Under the pieces are notes generated by a model. The model was not told the origin of the DNA. It did no database searches and saw only the letters and a program-made list of their open reading frames with translations. A stretch of DNA of 32,728 nt from Blastopirellula sp. (lineage in GTDB: Bacteria; Planctomycetota; Planctomycetia; Pirellulales; Pirellulaceae), in assembly GCA_021298375.1 (NCBI GenBank), contig JAJTFE010000007.1, positions 1 through 32,728 of the forward strand, in the 5' to 3' direction. Shown piece after piece: positions 1-8,524 of this stretch. The translations under genes and the position numbers were made by a program. Every line of letters starts with the position of its first letter. Positions within the stretch are counted from its first letter, which is position 1.

Positions 1-1029
1 CGTCGCAGACTGACGGGCGAATACGCGACCGACGTGAGCGATGCCAGCGGCATGCTGCTGCTGGATGTGGCCAAGCGCGACTGGTCGAAAAAACTGCTCA
101 GCGCCCTGCAACTCGATATCGATCTGTTCGGCAAGTGTTACGAGTCGGAAGACGTCACGGGCCAACTGACGGCCGCTGCCGCCAAGGAGTTGGGGCTGAC
201 CACGGATTGCCTCGTGGTCGGCGGGGCAGGGGATTGTGCCGCCAACGGCGTCGGCACCGGCGTCGTCAACAGCGGGACCTTGTCGACTTCGGTCGGGACC
301 AGCGGAATCATGTTCGTGCACAGCGATGAGGTGAAGATCGATCCGCTGGGGCGATTGCATACGTTTTGTCATGCCGTTCGCGGCAAGTGGCACATGATGG
401 GTGTCTCACTGACCGGGGGCGGAGCACTTGACTGGTTCCGCGACCGCCTCTGCAATGAACTGGGGAACCGCAAACGCTCTTTTGAAATCCTCAACGAGGA
501 AGCCAAAGCTGTTTCGCCTGGCTGCGAGGGTTTGTTCTTCCTGCCTTATCTTGCCGGCGAGCGGACACCGCATGCCGACCCCGATGCACGCGGCTGCTGG
601 ATCGGCTTGACTCTCAAACATGGTCGCGGCCATTTGGCCCGGGCCATCATGGAAGGAGTCGCCTTTGCCATGCGCGACAGCCTGGCGATCATCGAGGACC
701 TTGGCGTGCCGGTGCGGCAGATCCGCGCTTCGGGCGGCGGGTCCAAGAGCCCGCTCTGGAGGCAAATCCAGGCTGACATGTTCGGCCAGCCAGCCGTCAC
801 CATCAACGCCGAACAGGGTCCCGCATTCGGCGTTGCCCTGTTGGCAGCCGTCGGCGCCGGCGAGTTCAAGAACGTTGAGGAAGCTTGCCGGGCGACGATC
901 TCGGTCGTGGCTCGCACCGCCGTTCAAAAGCCAGCCCAAAAAGTCTACGACCGGATGTTCCCTCAGTACCAACAGCTTTATCGCTCCTTGAAGCAGGACT
1001 TCAAAGCAATCTCTGCCCTCGGACTCTAA
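1..1029 (+). CDS. xylB: Xylulokinase, 5'-truncated by the window edge
   Basis: This is the C-terminal part of a FGGY-family sugar kinase, the enzyme that phosphorylates D-xylulose to xylulose 5-phosphate in the cytoplasm. The frame is open from base 1, and the residues before the first possible internal start (GTG at 34) read [16 protein letters not shown], a typical xylulokinase stretch, so the gene begins outside the window. Visible family features are the glycine-rich [15 protein letters not shown] and SVGTSG segments and [18 protein letters not shown], which matches the second FGGY signature region. The gene ends with TAA at 1027-1029. A ribose/xylose-type ABC importer lies downstream on the same strand, which fits pentose use. 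Family assignment is firm; exact substrate (xylulose rather than a related ketose) is inferred from similarity by eye. Confidence 0.9.
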   Translation, partial: RRRLTGEYATDVSDASGMLLLDVAKRDWSKKLLSALQLDIDLFGKCYESEDVTGQLTAAAAKELGLTTDCLVVGGAGDCAANGVGTGVVNSGTLSTSVGTSGIMFVHSDEVKIDPLGRLHTFCHAVRGKWHMMGVSLTGGGALDWFRDRLCNELGNRKRSFEILNEEAKAVSPGCEGLFFLPYLAGERTPHADPDARGCWIGLTLKHGRGHLARAIMEGVAFAMRDSLAIIEDLGVPVRQIRASGGGSKSPLWRQIQADMFGQPAVTINAEQGPAFGVALLAAVGAGEFKNVEEACRATISVVARTAVQKPAQKVYDRMFPQYQQLYRSLKQDFKAISALGL

Positions 1030-1045
1030 CCCGCAAAGAAGCCCT

Positions 1046-1075
1046 GGATTCCGTCGGCCCCGGATTCCGTCGGCC
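1046..1075. repeat. Direct tandem repeat, 16-bp period, two copies
   Basis: The 14-mer GGATTCCGTCGGCC occurs at 1046-1059 and again at 1062-1075, in the short gap after the xylulokinase stop codon. It is one of several short tandem repeats with unrelated unit sequences in this window. Confidence 0.75.
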
Positions 1076-1159
1076 GGAGACCGACCCGATCAGCGAGTGC
1101 GGAAAACTGTCGACTTCCAAACCAAAATTGCCTCCCCCTTCCTCTTTCCCTCCAACTCC

Positions 1160-2239
1160 ATGGCTGCAGTTGAACCACGCAGTGACCGCACCCCGAAGTG
1201 TCACTGCCCCATTGGTTTGGCGGAGTGGTCCTGGCACTTGTCCCGCTGGCGACTGTTTGGCTTGTGGCTGACGGTCGCCGCGCAGGCTGTCACCGTCGCA
1301 ATCACCTGGCCGCTCTGGCAAGCTCGTTCCGAGCCACCGCAGTTGCCACTACTTCCCCAACTTGCTGAATGGCCATTTGGGTTGCTGCTCTGGGCGTCAC
1401 TGGCGCTGACGCTGATCACGCCGCGTTGGGGCTGGGGCAGTCATCTCGCCCTGCTGCTGCTGGGAATCGCGGGCGATCAGTTTCGACTCCAACCTCAATT
1501 CATTGGACTCGCGTTGCTGATTTGGGCCACTGCCAGTCCGCTCGGCTGGCGAATCGTCCGCTGGTACCTGGTCTCGCTTTGGCTCTGGGCCGGTCTGCAC
1601 AAGGTGCTCTCGGCGGACTGGTGGGGCGATTATCCCTGGAGCCTGCTGTCTCAGGCGGGAATGGATCCGGAGGGGAAGACGTTGCTCTTTGCCTCGGGGA
1701 TCATTGCGGTTGAGTTGGCTTTGGGGCTGTTCGCCATCTGGCGACCGCGGTGGGGAATTCCGCTCTGCCTGCTGGTTCACTTCGGCGTGCTGGTGCTGTT
1801 CTCGCCTTGGCTGGCCAATCGAAATTACAGCGTGCTGCCTTGGAACGTTGCGATGGCCTTGATCGGTTCCGGAATTCTCTGGACGAGCTCCGCCGGCCTG
1901 CCTCGCGGTGGCAAAGAATTTTGGACCGCGCTGTTTTTGCTTTTGCTTCCCGGTTTGTACTACACCGGCTGGCTCGACCGCGGGCTGGCCCACGTCCTGT
2001 ACGCGGGCAATGTTCCCCGCGGGATTATCGCCACGGGTGGCGAGGCGCGTGAGATTGAAGGCTGGGGCGAGTTGGCCGTCCCTTTTCCAGCCCAAGAGCG
2101 ATTGCTTATCGAGTATTTCCGGCTGGTGGCAAAGCCGGCCGAGCGTTTGCTCATTCGCTCCCCTTTTACCGGCGGGCGAGAGCGCTATTTCCGGGCCGAT
2201 GCGGTGTTCAGCTTCTGCGGCGCTCGCCGGAGGAGATGA
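1160..2239 (+). CDS. Multi-pass membrane protein of unknown function
   Basis: The product (359 residues from ATG 1160) has many hydrophobic segments, for example FGLWLTVAAQAVTVAITW, WPFGLLLWASLALTLI, LALLLLGIAGDQF and FWTALFLLLLPGLYYTG, so it is an inner-membrane protein with about eight helices. Segments such as WLWAGLHKVLSADWWGDYPW and ANRNYSVLPWNVAMAL recall HTTM/DoxX-like membrane proteins, but this is only an impression. I chose ATG 1160 over GTG 1097 because the extra 21 residues look non-coding; neither has a Shine-Dalgarno sequence. The last residues (FCGARRRR) look unnatural, and the +1-shifted frame continues sensibly into the next feature, so the true protein may be longer. The biochemical role is unknown. 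Confidence 0.75.
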   Translation: MAAVEPRSDRTPKCHCPIGLAEWSWHLSRWRLFGLWLTVAAQAVTVAITWPLWQARSEPPQLPLLPQLAEWPFGLLLWASLALTLITPRWGWGSHLALLLLGIAGDQFRLQPQFIGLALLIWATASPLGWRIVRWYLVSLWLWAGLHKVLSADWWGDYPWSLLSQAGMDPEGKTLLFASGIIAVELALGLFAIWRPRWGIPLCLLVHFGVLVLFSPWLANRNYSVLPWNVAMALIGSGILWTSSAGLPRGGKEFWTALFLLLLPGLYYTGWLDRGLAHVLYAGNVPRGIIATGGEAREIEGWGELAVPFPAQERLLIEYFRLVAKPAERLLIRSPFTGGRERYFRADAVFSFCGARRRR

Positions 2240-2475
2240 TTTACGCAGCCGAAATCCCGGCGGAAAACTTCCAGCGACGCGCTTTGGAACTCCTGCCAAG
2301 GTTGCCCAATCTGGAACAGTTGCAATTGCGGAATTGTCCGCTCGAGGAACGAGACCTCCCGAGCCTGCTCCGGCTCAACAGGCTGCGCGGACTGGGACTG
2401 GAGGGAACGCAGTTCAGTGCCGAGGCGATCGAGCAGCTGAAACAATTGCCGAGGCTGGAAGTGATCGAACGCTGA
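2236..2475 (+). CDS. Small leucine-rich-repeat protein or frameshifted C-terminus of the preceding gene
   Basis: The 79-residue frame contains two to three leucine-rich repeats of the planctomycete type (LPNLEQLQLRNCPL, LNRLRGLGLEGTQFSAEAIEQL, LPRLEVI). Its ATG overlaps the stop codon of the membrane-protein gene in an ATGA arrangement, which could give translational coupling. The purine-rich GGAGGAG runs straight into the ATG with almost no spacing, which is poor for a ribosome binding site. Upstream of the ATG the same frame reads QLLRRSPEE, which looks like real protein and would join smoothly to RADAVF of the membrane protein. A one-base frameshift in a single gene is therefore as likely as a separate coupled gene. 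Confidence 0.6.
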   Translation: MIYAAEIPAENFQRRALELLPRLPNLEQLQLRNCPLEERDLPSLLRLNRLRGLGLEGTQFSAEAIEQLKQLPRLEVIER

Positions 2476-2632
2476 GCCCCGCGGCGCAGCCCCTGTAGGC
2501 CGAGCGCTTTGGCCTTGCCATTAGCTGCGAGAGGACGAGCACACCCACCGGTTGTGTGGCCCCTATCCCGCCCAGACTCTTCCTGCGTTGCTGCACCGTT
2601 TGGGCAGCGGCGTCGGCAATTCCCCTCGCTGC

Positions 2633-2662
2633 TTGCGGATCGATTTCCGGGCTGATTAGAAT
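2633..2662 (+). promoter_or_regulatory. Candidate sigma70-type promoter for the sugar importer
   Basis: TTGCGG at 2633-2638 and TAGAAT at 2657-2662 are separated by 18 bp, about 190 bp upstream of the binding-protein gene. The match is moderate, and planctomycete promoters are poorly defined, so this is tentative. The rest of 2476-2730 shows no convincing gene. Confidence 0.35.
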
Positions 2663-2730
2663 AGCGGCACGGTCGGTCACAATTCCGCTCCCTTGGCACT
2701 TTGGCAAGGGCCCGCAAATTCGAAGCCCGG

Positions 2731-2798
2731 CCACGTTGTTTCGAGAGCCACGTTGTTTCGAGAGCCACGTTGTTTCGAGAGCCACGTTGTTTCGACGG
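2731..2798. repeat. Direct tandem repeat, 17-bp unit, four copies
   Basis: The unit CCACGTTGTTTCGAGAG occurs at 2731-2747, 2748-2764 and 2765-2781, with a fourth copy at 2782-2798 that diverges at its last bases. It lies between the candidate promoter and the binding-protein start codon, so it would be in the 5' untranslated region if that promoter is used. Confidence 0.9.
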
Positions 2799-2849
2799 CC
2801 GCGTTGGGGCCTCGACAAATTAAATCCGCGTCCTTCATCAGGGTGAAGC

Positions 2850-3914
2850 ATGAAATCAGTCTTCTTTGGCAACCGGTTGTTTGCTGGCGCGACTTGGCTG
2901 GCGGTTGCCCTGTTGCTCCATGTTTCAACGTGGCTGAATCCGGCGAAGGCCGAAGACTCTGGCAAGGATGGCCAACCGGCCAAACGGAAAGTCGCCTTTG
3001 TGACGAACCAGCAAGCCGACTTCTGGAACATCGCGGAAAAAGGTTGCCGGGCTGCAGAAAAGGATTTTGATGTCGAAGTTGATGTGCGCATGCCGGATAC
3101 CGCCAACGCCACGCGGCAGAAGCAGATTGTCGAGGACCTGATCGTCAACGGCATTGAAGCCTTGGCAATCAGCCCGATCGACGCGACCAACCAGACAGCC
3201 ATGCTCAATGACTGGTGCAAGAAGATCCCGGTCTTGACCCATGATTCGGATGCTCCCCAGTCCAATCGGCTGGTCTACATCGGCATGGACAACTATGCGG
3301 CTGGCCGGATGGTTGGCAAGCTGGTCAAGCAGGCGATTCCCGACGGCGGCAAGGTCTGCCTGTTTATCGGCCGACTTGAGCAGGACAATTCCAAGAAACG
3401 CCGCCAAGGCGTGATCGACGAGTTGCTGGACCGGCCGAATCGCGCCGAGGACGATCCTTACGAAGAGGTTGAAGGCGAGATCGCCAGTGACAAGTACACC
3501 ATCGTCGCGACCCTGACCGACCAAGGCGCGATGGAAGTCTCCAAGCAGAAGGCCGAGGACGCGTTGACGGCCTACCCGGACTTGAACGTGATGGTGGGAT
3601 TGTTCGAATACAACCCGCCCGCGATCCTGCAAGCGCTCAAGCAGAGCAACAAGCTGGGGACGATCAAGGTCGTGGGCTTCGATGAGAACTCGGCGACCCT
3701 GCAGGGTATCAAGGATGGCCATGTGATTGGGACAGTCGTCCAGAACCCGTACGAGTACGGGTACAAGTCGGTCGAAGTTCTGACCAAGTTGCTGGACGGA
3801 GACAAGTCGGTGATTCCGGCTTCGAAGTATATCGACATCGCTCCCCGATCGATCACCAAGTCCAATGTGGACGAATTCTGGGAAGACCTGAAGCGGCTCT
3901 CCAGCGACAACTGA
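2850..3914 (+). CDS. Periplasmic sugar-binding protein of a ribose/xylose-type ABC importer
   Basis: This 354-residue protein is a class-B (Peripla_BP_4, RbsB/XylF-like) solute-binding protein that delivers a sugar to the importer encoded just downstream. It starts with a secretion signal ending near NPAKA|ED. The mature part begins RKVAFVTNQQADFW, followed by NGIEALAISPIDATNQ and PVLTHDSDAP and a late KVVGFDENSATLQGIKDG, all typical of this fold. AGGG sits 7 bases before the ATG as a short ribosome binding site. The gene is followed by a strong intrinsic terminator before the ATPase gene, consistent with higher expression of the binding protein. The nearby xylulokinase suggests a pentose ligand, but the ligand cannot be read from the sequence. 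Confidence 0.9.
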   Translation: MKSVFFGNRLFAGATWLAVALLLHVSTWLNPAKAEDSGKDGQPAKRKVAFVTNQQADFWNIAEKGCRAAEKDFDVEVDVRMPDTANATRQKQIVEDLIVNGIEALAISPIDATNQTAMLNDWCKKIPVLTHDSDAPQSNRLVYIGMDNYAAGRMVGKLVKQAIPDGGKVCLFIGRLEQDNSKKRRQGVIDELLDRPNRAEDDPYEEVEGEIASDKYTIVATLTDQGAMEVSKQKAEDALTAYPDLNVMVGLFEYNPPAILQALKQSNKLGTIKVVGFDENSATLQGIKDGHVIGTVVQNPYEYGYKSVEVLTKLLDGDKSVIPASKYIDIAPRSITKSNVDEFWEDLKRLSSDN

Positions 3915-3971
3915 TTCGCGAGTCGGGACGGTTGGCTCTTTCCAGCCCGTCGATTGGATTTTTGCCTTTTC

Positions 3972-3997
3972 CCAGCCGCCCGAGCGGCTGGTTTTTT
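3972..3997 (+). terminator. Intrinsic terminator between binding-protein and ATPase genes
   Basis: CCAGCCGC (3972-3979) pairs perfectly with GCGGCTGG (3984-3991) around a CCGA loop and is followed by six T (3992-3997). It ends only 31 bases before the ATPase start, so the downstream genes are reached by partial read-through or by a promoter not recognised here. Confidence 0.9.
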
Positions 3998-4027
3998 GTT
4001 GCCCGGCCCTGAACCGTCCGTTGCTTG

Positions 4028-5596
4028 ATGGCCCACATTTCCCCCACTTCCAACTGCAGCCTGCCTGACCAGGGCAACCCGGGCAATTGCCTGCTGGAAG
4101 TCCGGGGGCTGAGCAAGAGCTTTCCCGGCGTCAAGGCCTTGGATGATGTCAGCCTGCATTTGCGGGCCGGTGAAGTCCTCGCGGTGATTGGCGAAAACGG
4201 CGCAGGCAAAAGTTCTCTGATGAAAATCCTCGCCGGTGTGCAAACGGCTGACACCGGCCAGATTCTCCTGCATGGAGCGGAGGTGCGATTTGAATCGACC
4301 CGCGCCGCCCTCGATGCGGGTGTCGTCCTGATTCATCAGGAACTGAATCTCTGCGAGAACCTGAATGTGGGGCAGAATATCTTTCTGGGTCGCGAGCCGC
4401 GGATCGGTCCGTTTATCCTGAGCCGCGAGATCGAGCAACGCTCGACCCAATTCCTGAATGCCGTCGGCTTGCAGACCTCTCCGCGGACTTTGGTCAGCAA
4501 ATTGAGCGTGGGCCAGCAGCAGATGGTTGAGATCGCCAAGGCCCTTTCAGTCCAGGCCAAAGTGATCATCTTTGACGAGCCGACCTCCAGTCTCTCGGCG
4601 AAGGAAACCGAATCGTTGTTCGCAATGATTCGTTCGCTCCAAGAGCAGGGCGTGGGGATTATTTATATTTCTCATCGGCTCGAGGAGGTCAAACACCTGG
4701 CCAGTCGCGTGACGGTGCTTCGGGATGGACAAAACGCGGGAGAACTCTCGGGAGACGCGATCACTCACGACAACATGGTCAGCCGGATGATCGGGCGCGA
4801 TGTCACCCGGGTTTACAGTCGGACTCGACATCAGCTCGGCCCGGTGGTGCTCGAGGTCCGGGACGCCGTGACAACGGCTTATCCCGAGCAGGCGGTCTCT
4901 TTTTCAGTCCGAGCGGGAGAAATCGTCGGGATCGCTGGCCTGGTTGGGGCCGGGCGAAGTGAATTGCTCCGCGGCATTTTCGGCGTCGACCAACTGGTCC
5001 GGGGGACCATTGAGATCAATGGCCAGCCCCAATCGATTCACTCAGCTCGCGCAGCCCAAGCGGCTGGTTTGGCACTTGTACCCGAGGACCGCAAGCAGCA
5101 GGGACTGATCGTCGAGTTCAACATCCGCAAGAACGTCGGACTGGCAAAACTGCGGGACGCTGCCGGGCCCGGTGGCTGGATCAATTTCGGCGGCGAGAAG
5201 ACTGCGGCCAGTGAAGCCATTCAACGGCTGAACATCAAAACCAGTTCCGACCTCAAGCTGGCCAAGTTCCTCTCGGGAGGTAATCAGCAGAAGGTGGTAA
5301 TTGGCAAATGGCTGGCAGTTGGCCCGCGTGTGCTCTTGCTGGACGAGCCAACTCGAGGAATCGATGTGGGAGCCAAACAGGAGATTTACCGGTTGATTGA
5401 ATCGCTCGCGGCCAAGTCGCTGGCGATTCTGTTTGTCTCCAGCGAGATGGAGGAAGTTCTCGGCTTGTCCGACCGGGTGCTGGTGATGCACGAAGGCCGA
5501 CTCGCGGGGGAACTCGCCCAGAATCAAATCAGCGAAGCTAACATCATGCGGCTGGCGACCGGACAGGGTTTGCCGCCCAATCCCTCGGCGAATTGA
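4028..5596 (+). CDS. Sugar ABC importer ATP-binding protein with two nucleotide-binding domains
   Basis: This 522-residue RbsA/XylG/MglA-type ATPase powers sugar import. The first nucleotide-binding domain has Walker A GENGAGKSS (residues 55-63), signature LSVGQQQMVEIAKAL and Walker B VIIFDEPTSSLS. The second has a degenerate Walker A GLVGAGRSELL, signature LSGGNQQKVVIGKWL and Walker B VLLLDEPTRGIDVG; the degenerate second P-loop is normal for this family. The length is also normal. ATG 4028 is preferred over TTG 4025; no clear Shine-Dalgarno sequence precedes either. It sits between the binding-protein and permease genes and ends 34 bases before the permease start. Confidence 0.93.
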   Translation: MAHISPTSNCSLPDQGNPGNCLLEVRGLSKSFPGVKALDDVSLHLRAGEVLAVIGENGAGKSSLMKILAGVQTADTGQILLHGAEVRFESTRAALDAGVVLIHQELNLCENLNVGQNIFLGREPRIGPFILSREIEQRSTQFLNAVGLQTSPRTLVSKLSVGQQQMVEIAKALSVQAKVIIFDEPTSSLSAKETESLFAMIRSLQEQGVGIIYISHRLEEVKHLASRVTVLRDGQNAGELSGDAITHDNMVSRMIGRDVTRVYSRTRHQLGPVVLEVRDAVTTAYPEQAVSFSVRAGEIVGIAGLVGAGRSELLRGIFGVDQLVRGTIEINGQPQSIHSARAAQAAGLALVPEDRKQQGLIVEFNIRKNVGLAKLRDAAGPGGWINFGGEKTAASEAIQRLNIKTSSDLKLAKFLSGGNQQKVVIGKWLAVGPRVLLLDEPTRGIDVGAKQEIYRLIESLAAKSLAILFVSSEMEEVLGLSDRVLVMHEGRLAGELAQNQISEANIMRLATGQGLPPNPSAN

Positions 5597-5630
5597 GCCG
5601 AGCCCCAATCTAGAGCGAATTCAGGAAGTC

Positions 5631-7160
5631 ATGAACGAGAACTTGACCGGATTAATCAAAATTGTCGGAATCAGCATTTTGCTGGTGACGCTCTGGATCA
5701 TCCTTTCTGTCTATGTCCCCGAAAAATTCCTCAGCCCCAACAATATCGAGAACTTGCTGCGGCGAACCGCTCTGTACGGCATCCTCGGGGTGGGGGTGGC
5801 GTTTGTAATCATGACGAGCGGGATCGACCTTTCACTCGGTTCCCTGGTCTGCCTCTGTGGCTGCCTGCTGGCGATTTTTCTGCGGGTCGAATACCAGCCG
5901 ATCAACCAAGCCGATGTTTGGGCCATTTCGGCCGAAAACCGTACGCTGCTCGTACCCTCGGAGACGTCGCTGGAGAGCGGCCAATCGCTGCGGCTGTTCA
6001 ATGCGCGGAAGGCACGCAACCTGCTCGCCCGGATTGAGTCGGTGCGGACTACCGAATTCAATGGCCGACCAGCCAAAGAACTGACCCTTGACCAAAAGCC
6101 CTCTCGCGACGACGCCTTGGATGGATCGCTCACCGCGATCGGAAAAGTGGTCCCGGTATATCCTCTGGAGTCAATCAGGACCCCTGCGTCCGACGACTCG
6201 GGCAACGCGAGGCCCAGCGAGTTGACCATAGCGGCTGGAGCGCTAGGGCTGCAGCCGCGCGACCGCCTGGTGCTCGTCTCATCTAAGGGAGGAATTCAGG
6301 AAAAGACGATCGCAACGGTGAGTTCCAGTGGACAACAGACCAAAATTCAGCTCAAGGATGCGGCCAGCGAAGTTGACAATCAATGGCAAGCGATCCCGGT
6401 CAAGCGGGTTCAGCGGATGAGCGTACCGAGCGCTGTCGGACTGGTGCTGCTGATTGCAGCCGGATTGGGGCTGCTCCACGGGCTCCTGATTACCCGGCTG
6501 GGGCAACAGCCGTTCGTGGTGACGCTGTGCGGATTGCTGATTTACCGCGGACTCTCCCGCCGGCTCTCGAATGATCAAGTGCTCGGCTTCGGCGATGAGT
6601 ATGCGGACTCGTTGAATGCCTTGGCAACGGGGCGCTGGGTCCTCTGGGAAGCGGCTGACGGGAGCGGCTCCTTTGGCATCCCCTATGTCTTCTTCATCCT
6701 TCTGGGGGTCGCGCTGTTGGCGGCGATTTTCCTCAACCTGACCATTTGGGGCCGTTATATCCTGGCTCTGGGAAAGAACCAGGAAGCCGCCCGGTACTCC
6801 GGAATCAACACCGGGCGGATGATCTGCCTGACCTACCTTCTCTGCGGCCTGATTACCGGATTGGGCGGCATTCTCCACGCCATCGACGCCAACTCGATCT
6901 CTCCCAGCAGTTTTGGGAACTGGTTTGAACTCTGGGCGATCGCTGCGGCGGTCCTCGGTGGTTGCTCCCTGCGAGGCGGCGAAGGCGGAATTATCGGCGT
7001 GATTGTCGGAACCGCCCTGATGCAGACCCTCTACAACATGATCGTGCTGCTCAAAATTCCAAGCGAACTGGAGTACGTCATTATCGGAGCCGTGATTCTG
7101 ATCGGGGTCGTCTCGGATGAATTGATTCGACGGGCGGCCACGGCCGTTCGCACGCGGTAG
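5631..7160 (+). CDS. Sugar ABC importer permease with a large hydrophilic insert
   Basis: This is an RbsC/XylH-type permease that forms the membrane channel of the importer. AGGAAG lies just before ATG 5631. Family segments include VGVAFVIMTSGIDLSLGS (about residues 54-71), GQQPFVVTLCGLLIYRG, GKNQEAARYSGIN and AAAVLGGCSLRGGEGGIIG. The protein has 509 residues, against about 320 in RbsC. The excess is one block from about residue 88 to 264, inserted after the early helix SLVCLCGCLLAIFLRVEYQ and before VPSAVGLVLLIAAGLGLL. The block is hydrophilic and contains beta-like segments such as DRLVLVSSKGGIQEKTIATV. Without it the length is 332 residues, normal for the family. The frame is uninterrupted, so this looks like a true domain insertion. 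Confidence 0.92.
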   Translation: MNENLTGLIKIVGISILLVTLWIILSVYVPEKFLSPNNIENLLRRTALYGILGVGVAFVIMTSGIDLSLGSLVCLCGCLLAIFLRVEYQPINQADVWAISAENRTLLVPSETSLESGQSLRLFNARKARNLLARIESVRTTEFNGRPAKELTLDQKPSRDDALDGSLTAIGKVVPVYPLESIRTPASDDSGNARPSELTIAAGALGLQPRDRLVLVSSKGGIQEKTIATVSSSGQQTKIQLKDAASEVDNQWQAIPVKRVQRMSVPSAVGLVLLIAAGLGLLHGLLITRLGQQPFVVTLCGLLIYRGLSRRLSNDQVLGFGDEYADSLNALATGRWVLWEAADGSGSFGIPYVFFILLGVALLAAIFLNLTIWGRYILALGKNQEAARYSGINTGRMICLTYLLCGLITGLGGILHAIDANSISPSSFGNWFELWAIAAAVLGGCSLRGGEGGIIGVIVGTALMQTLYNMIVLLKIPSELEYVIIGAVILIGVVSDELIRRAATAVRTR

Positions 7161-7477
7161 GCCCGTTCCCAGGCTCGCCTCGCGGTTGGCTTTGATGCAT
7201 CCTCGATTCCCTGCATCCGCCGGCGAACAAACGGCCCCCAAGACCTCGGGTTTACCCGCCCGAGCAACTGCGACCGGGCCCCGTACCCCATCTCAATCCT
7301 TCGGCCAAGTTCCAGCCGGAACTCTGGCATCCAGCCCCCCGCCAGCGGCTTTAGCAATTTTCTTTCCGCCCGCTTGCGAAGTCGCAATGCGTACGAGCGT
7401 CATTTGTTGCCAAGCTTCCCAAGCTGCAGGGGAAGGGCGGACGATACTCTGTGCTACCGGGTGGAACTCCCCCGGAC
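7161..7477. other. Intergenic region without recognised features
   Basis: About 317 bases separate the permease stop from the chosen start of the kinase-like gene. I see no convincing gene, terminator hairpin or promoter. Open frames here lack any recognisable protein character. Confidence 0.5.
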
Positions 7478-8458
7478 ATGTTTCAGGAACTACTCTCTCG
7501 GCCAGCTTTCTGTCCTGTGAATTCAGTCGGCACTTCCCATCCCGAACCGACCTCCCAGCCAACCCGGCAGGTTCCCGATCACTTTCAGTGCTGGGCCCCG
7601 CAATCGCTGCTGGGTCGCAGCCGCTGGTTTGACTACTACCTGGCAGCTCCCCGCACGCGCGGCCAATCGGAGGGGGGAGCTGCCCGGACCGAAGGAACCC
7701 AACGCAGTTCCTACTTTCTCCGCGTCGTTCGCCAGGACCTGGAAGAAGCACGGCGCTGGCAAGCTATTGATCGGCTGAGCCGCAGGCTGATTGCCGCCGA
7801 GGCATTCAGCCACCCTCAAGCCGTTCCCGTCCTGGACGCCGAACTCGATCGCTCGCCTTTTTTCGTGGTCGAGCCATTCGTTCCAGGACTCTCACTGTTG
7901 CAGTGGCGCGACGCGGAAAAAGAGAGCTGTACGGTTTCCAGAATCATCTGGACGCTTCGGCAAGTCGCCGAGCTGATCAACGCGGCTCACGAGCATGACC
8001 GCGTGCATCTGGGGATCTCGCCGCAGCACCTGCTGATCGGGTCCGATGGCAAGGTAACCCTTACCGGCTGGTGTCAAACTCATCAAACCCAGCAACGCAC
8101 CTGGCTGCCTCAGGAGACCATCGACGACATTATCTGCCAGGCACCGGAGACAGCGATTGGTCCTTACCGCGCCCACTCCGCCAGCGACGTGTACTCCTGG
8201 GGCGTTCTCGCTTACTGGCTGATGAGCGAACACTGGCCGTTCGCAAGCGAGACTGTGGAAGGGCTTCAGACCGCACATCGCCAGCAACTGCCAGCCGAAT
8301 TACAGGTCCGGCAACCGCATTGCCCCGGACCTCTGAATCAATTGGTCACTCAAGCTCTTGCCAAAAACCCGCTCCGCCGCCCCGGCCCCAAGTTTCTGCT
8401 CGACTGCCTGATTTCAATTGAAATCGATCACCTGCACGACCTGCGCCGCGTCGCCTGA
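7478..8458 (+). CDS. Protein kinase-like protein, predicted pseudokinase
   Basis: The 326-residue product follows the Hanks-type Ser/Thr kinase layout but has lost catalytic residues. The glycine-rich loop is replaced by LLGRSRWFDYYLA (residues 44-56). The catalytic loop reads VHLGISPQHLLI (176-187) in place of HRDxKxxN, so the base Asp and metal-binding Asn are missing. The DFG position reads TGW (196-198). Subdomains that hold the fold remain: QAPE at 221-224, SDVYSWGVLAYWLM at 236-249 and NPLRRP near the end. No membrane segment is seen. A scaffold or regulatory role in signalling is inferred. ATG 7478 was chosen; a GTG at 7451 would add nine residues and neither has a strong ribosome binding site. 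It converges on the DinB-like gene 66 bases downstream. Confidence 0.8.
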   Translation: MFQELLSRPAFCPVNSVGTSHPEPTSQPTRQVPDHFQCWAPQSLLGRSRWFDYYLAAPRTRGQSEGGAARTEGTQRSSYFLRVVRQDLEEARRWQAIDRLSRRLIAAEAFSHPQAVPVLDAELDRSPFFVVEPFVPGLSLLQWRDAEKESCTVSRIIWTLRQVAELINAAHEHDRVHLGISPQHLLIGSDGKVTLTGWCQTHQTQQRTWLPQETIDDIICQAPETAIGPYRAHSASDVYSWGVLAYWLMSEHWPFASETVEGLQTAHRQQLPAELQVRQPHCPGPLNQLVTQALAKNPLRRPGPKFLLDCLISIEIDHLHDLRRVA

Positions 8459-8524
8459 CCGGCCGAAATTTCCCGGCCTCTGAAGCGCCGACAGCGAAAA
8501 CGGTCGCAGCTCGCGTCCGAGGAA

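Noticed and set aside
1397-2299. Minus-strand open frame of 300 codons
   Set aside because: Antisense to the membrane protein gene; it is strongly hydrophilic, as expected when hydrophobic codons are read in reverse.
2731-2798. CRISPR array
   Set aside because: The repeats are directly adjacent with no spacers and units are only 17 bp; the same holds for the other arrays, and no cas gene is present.
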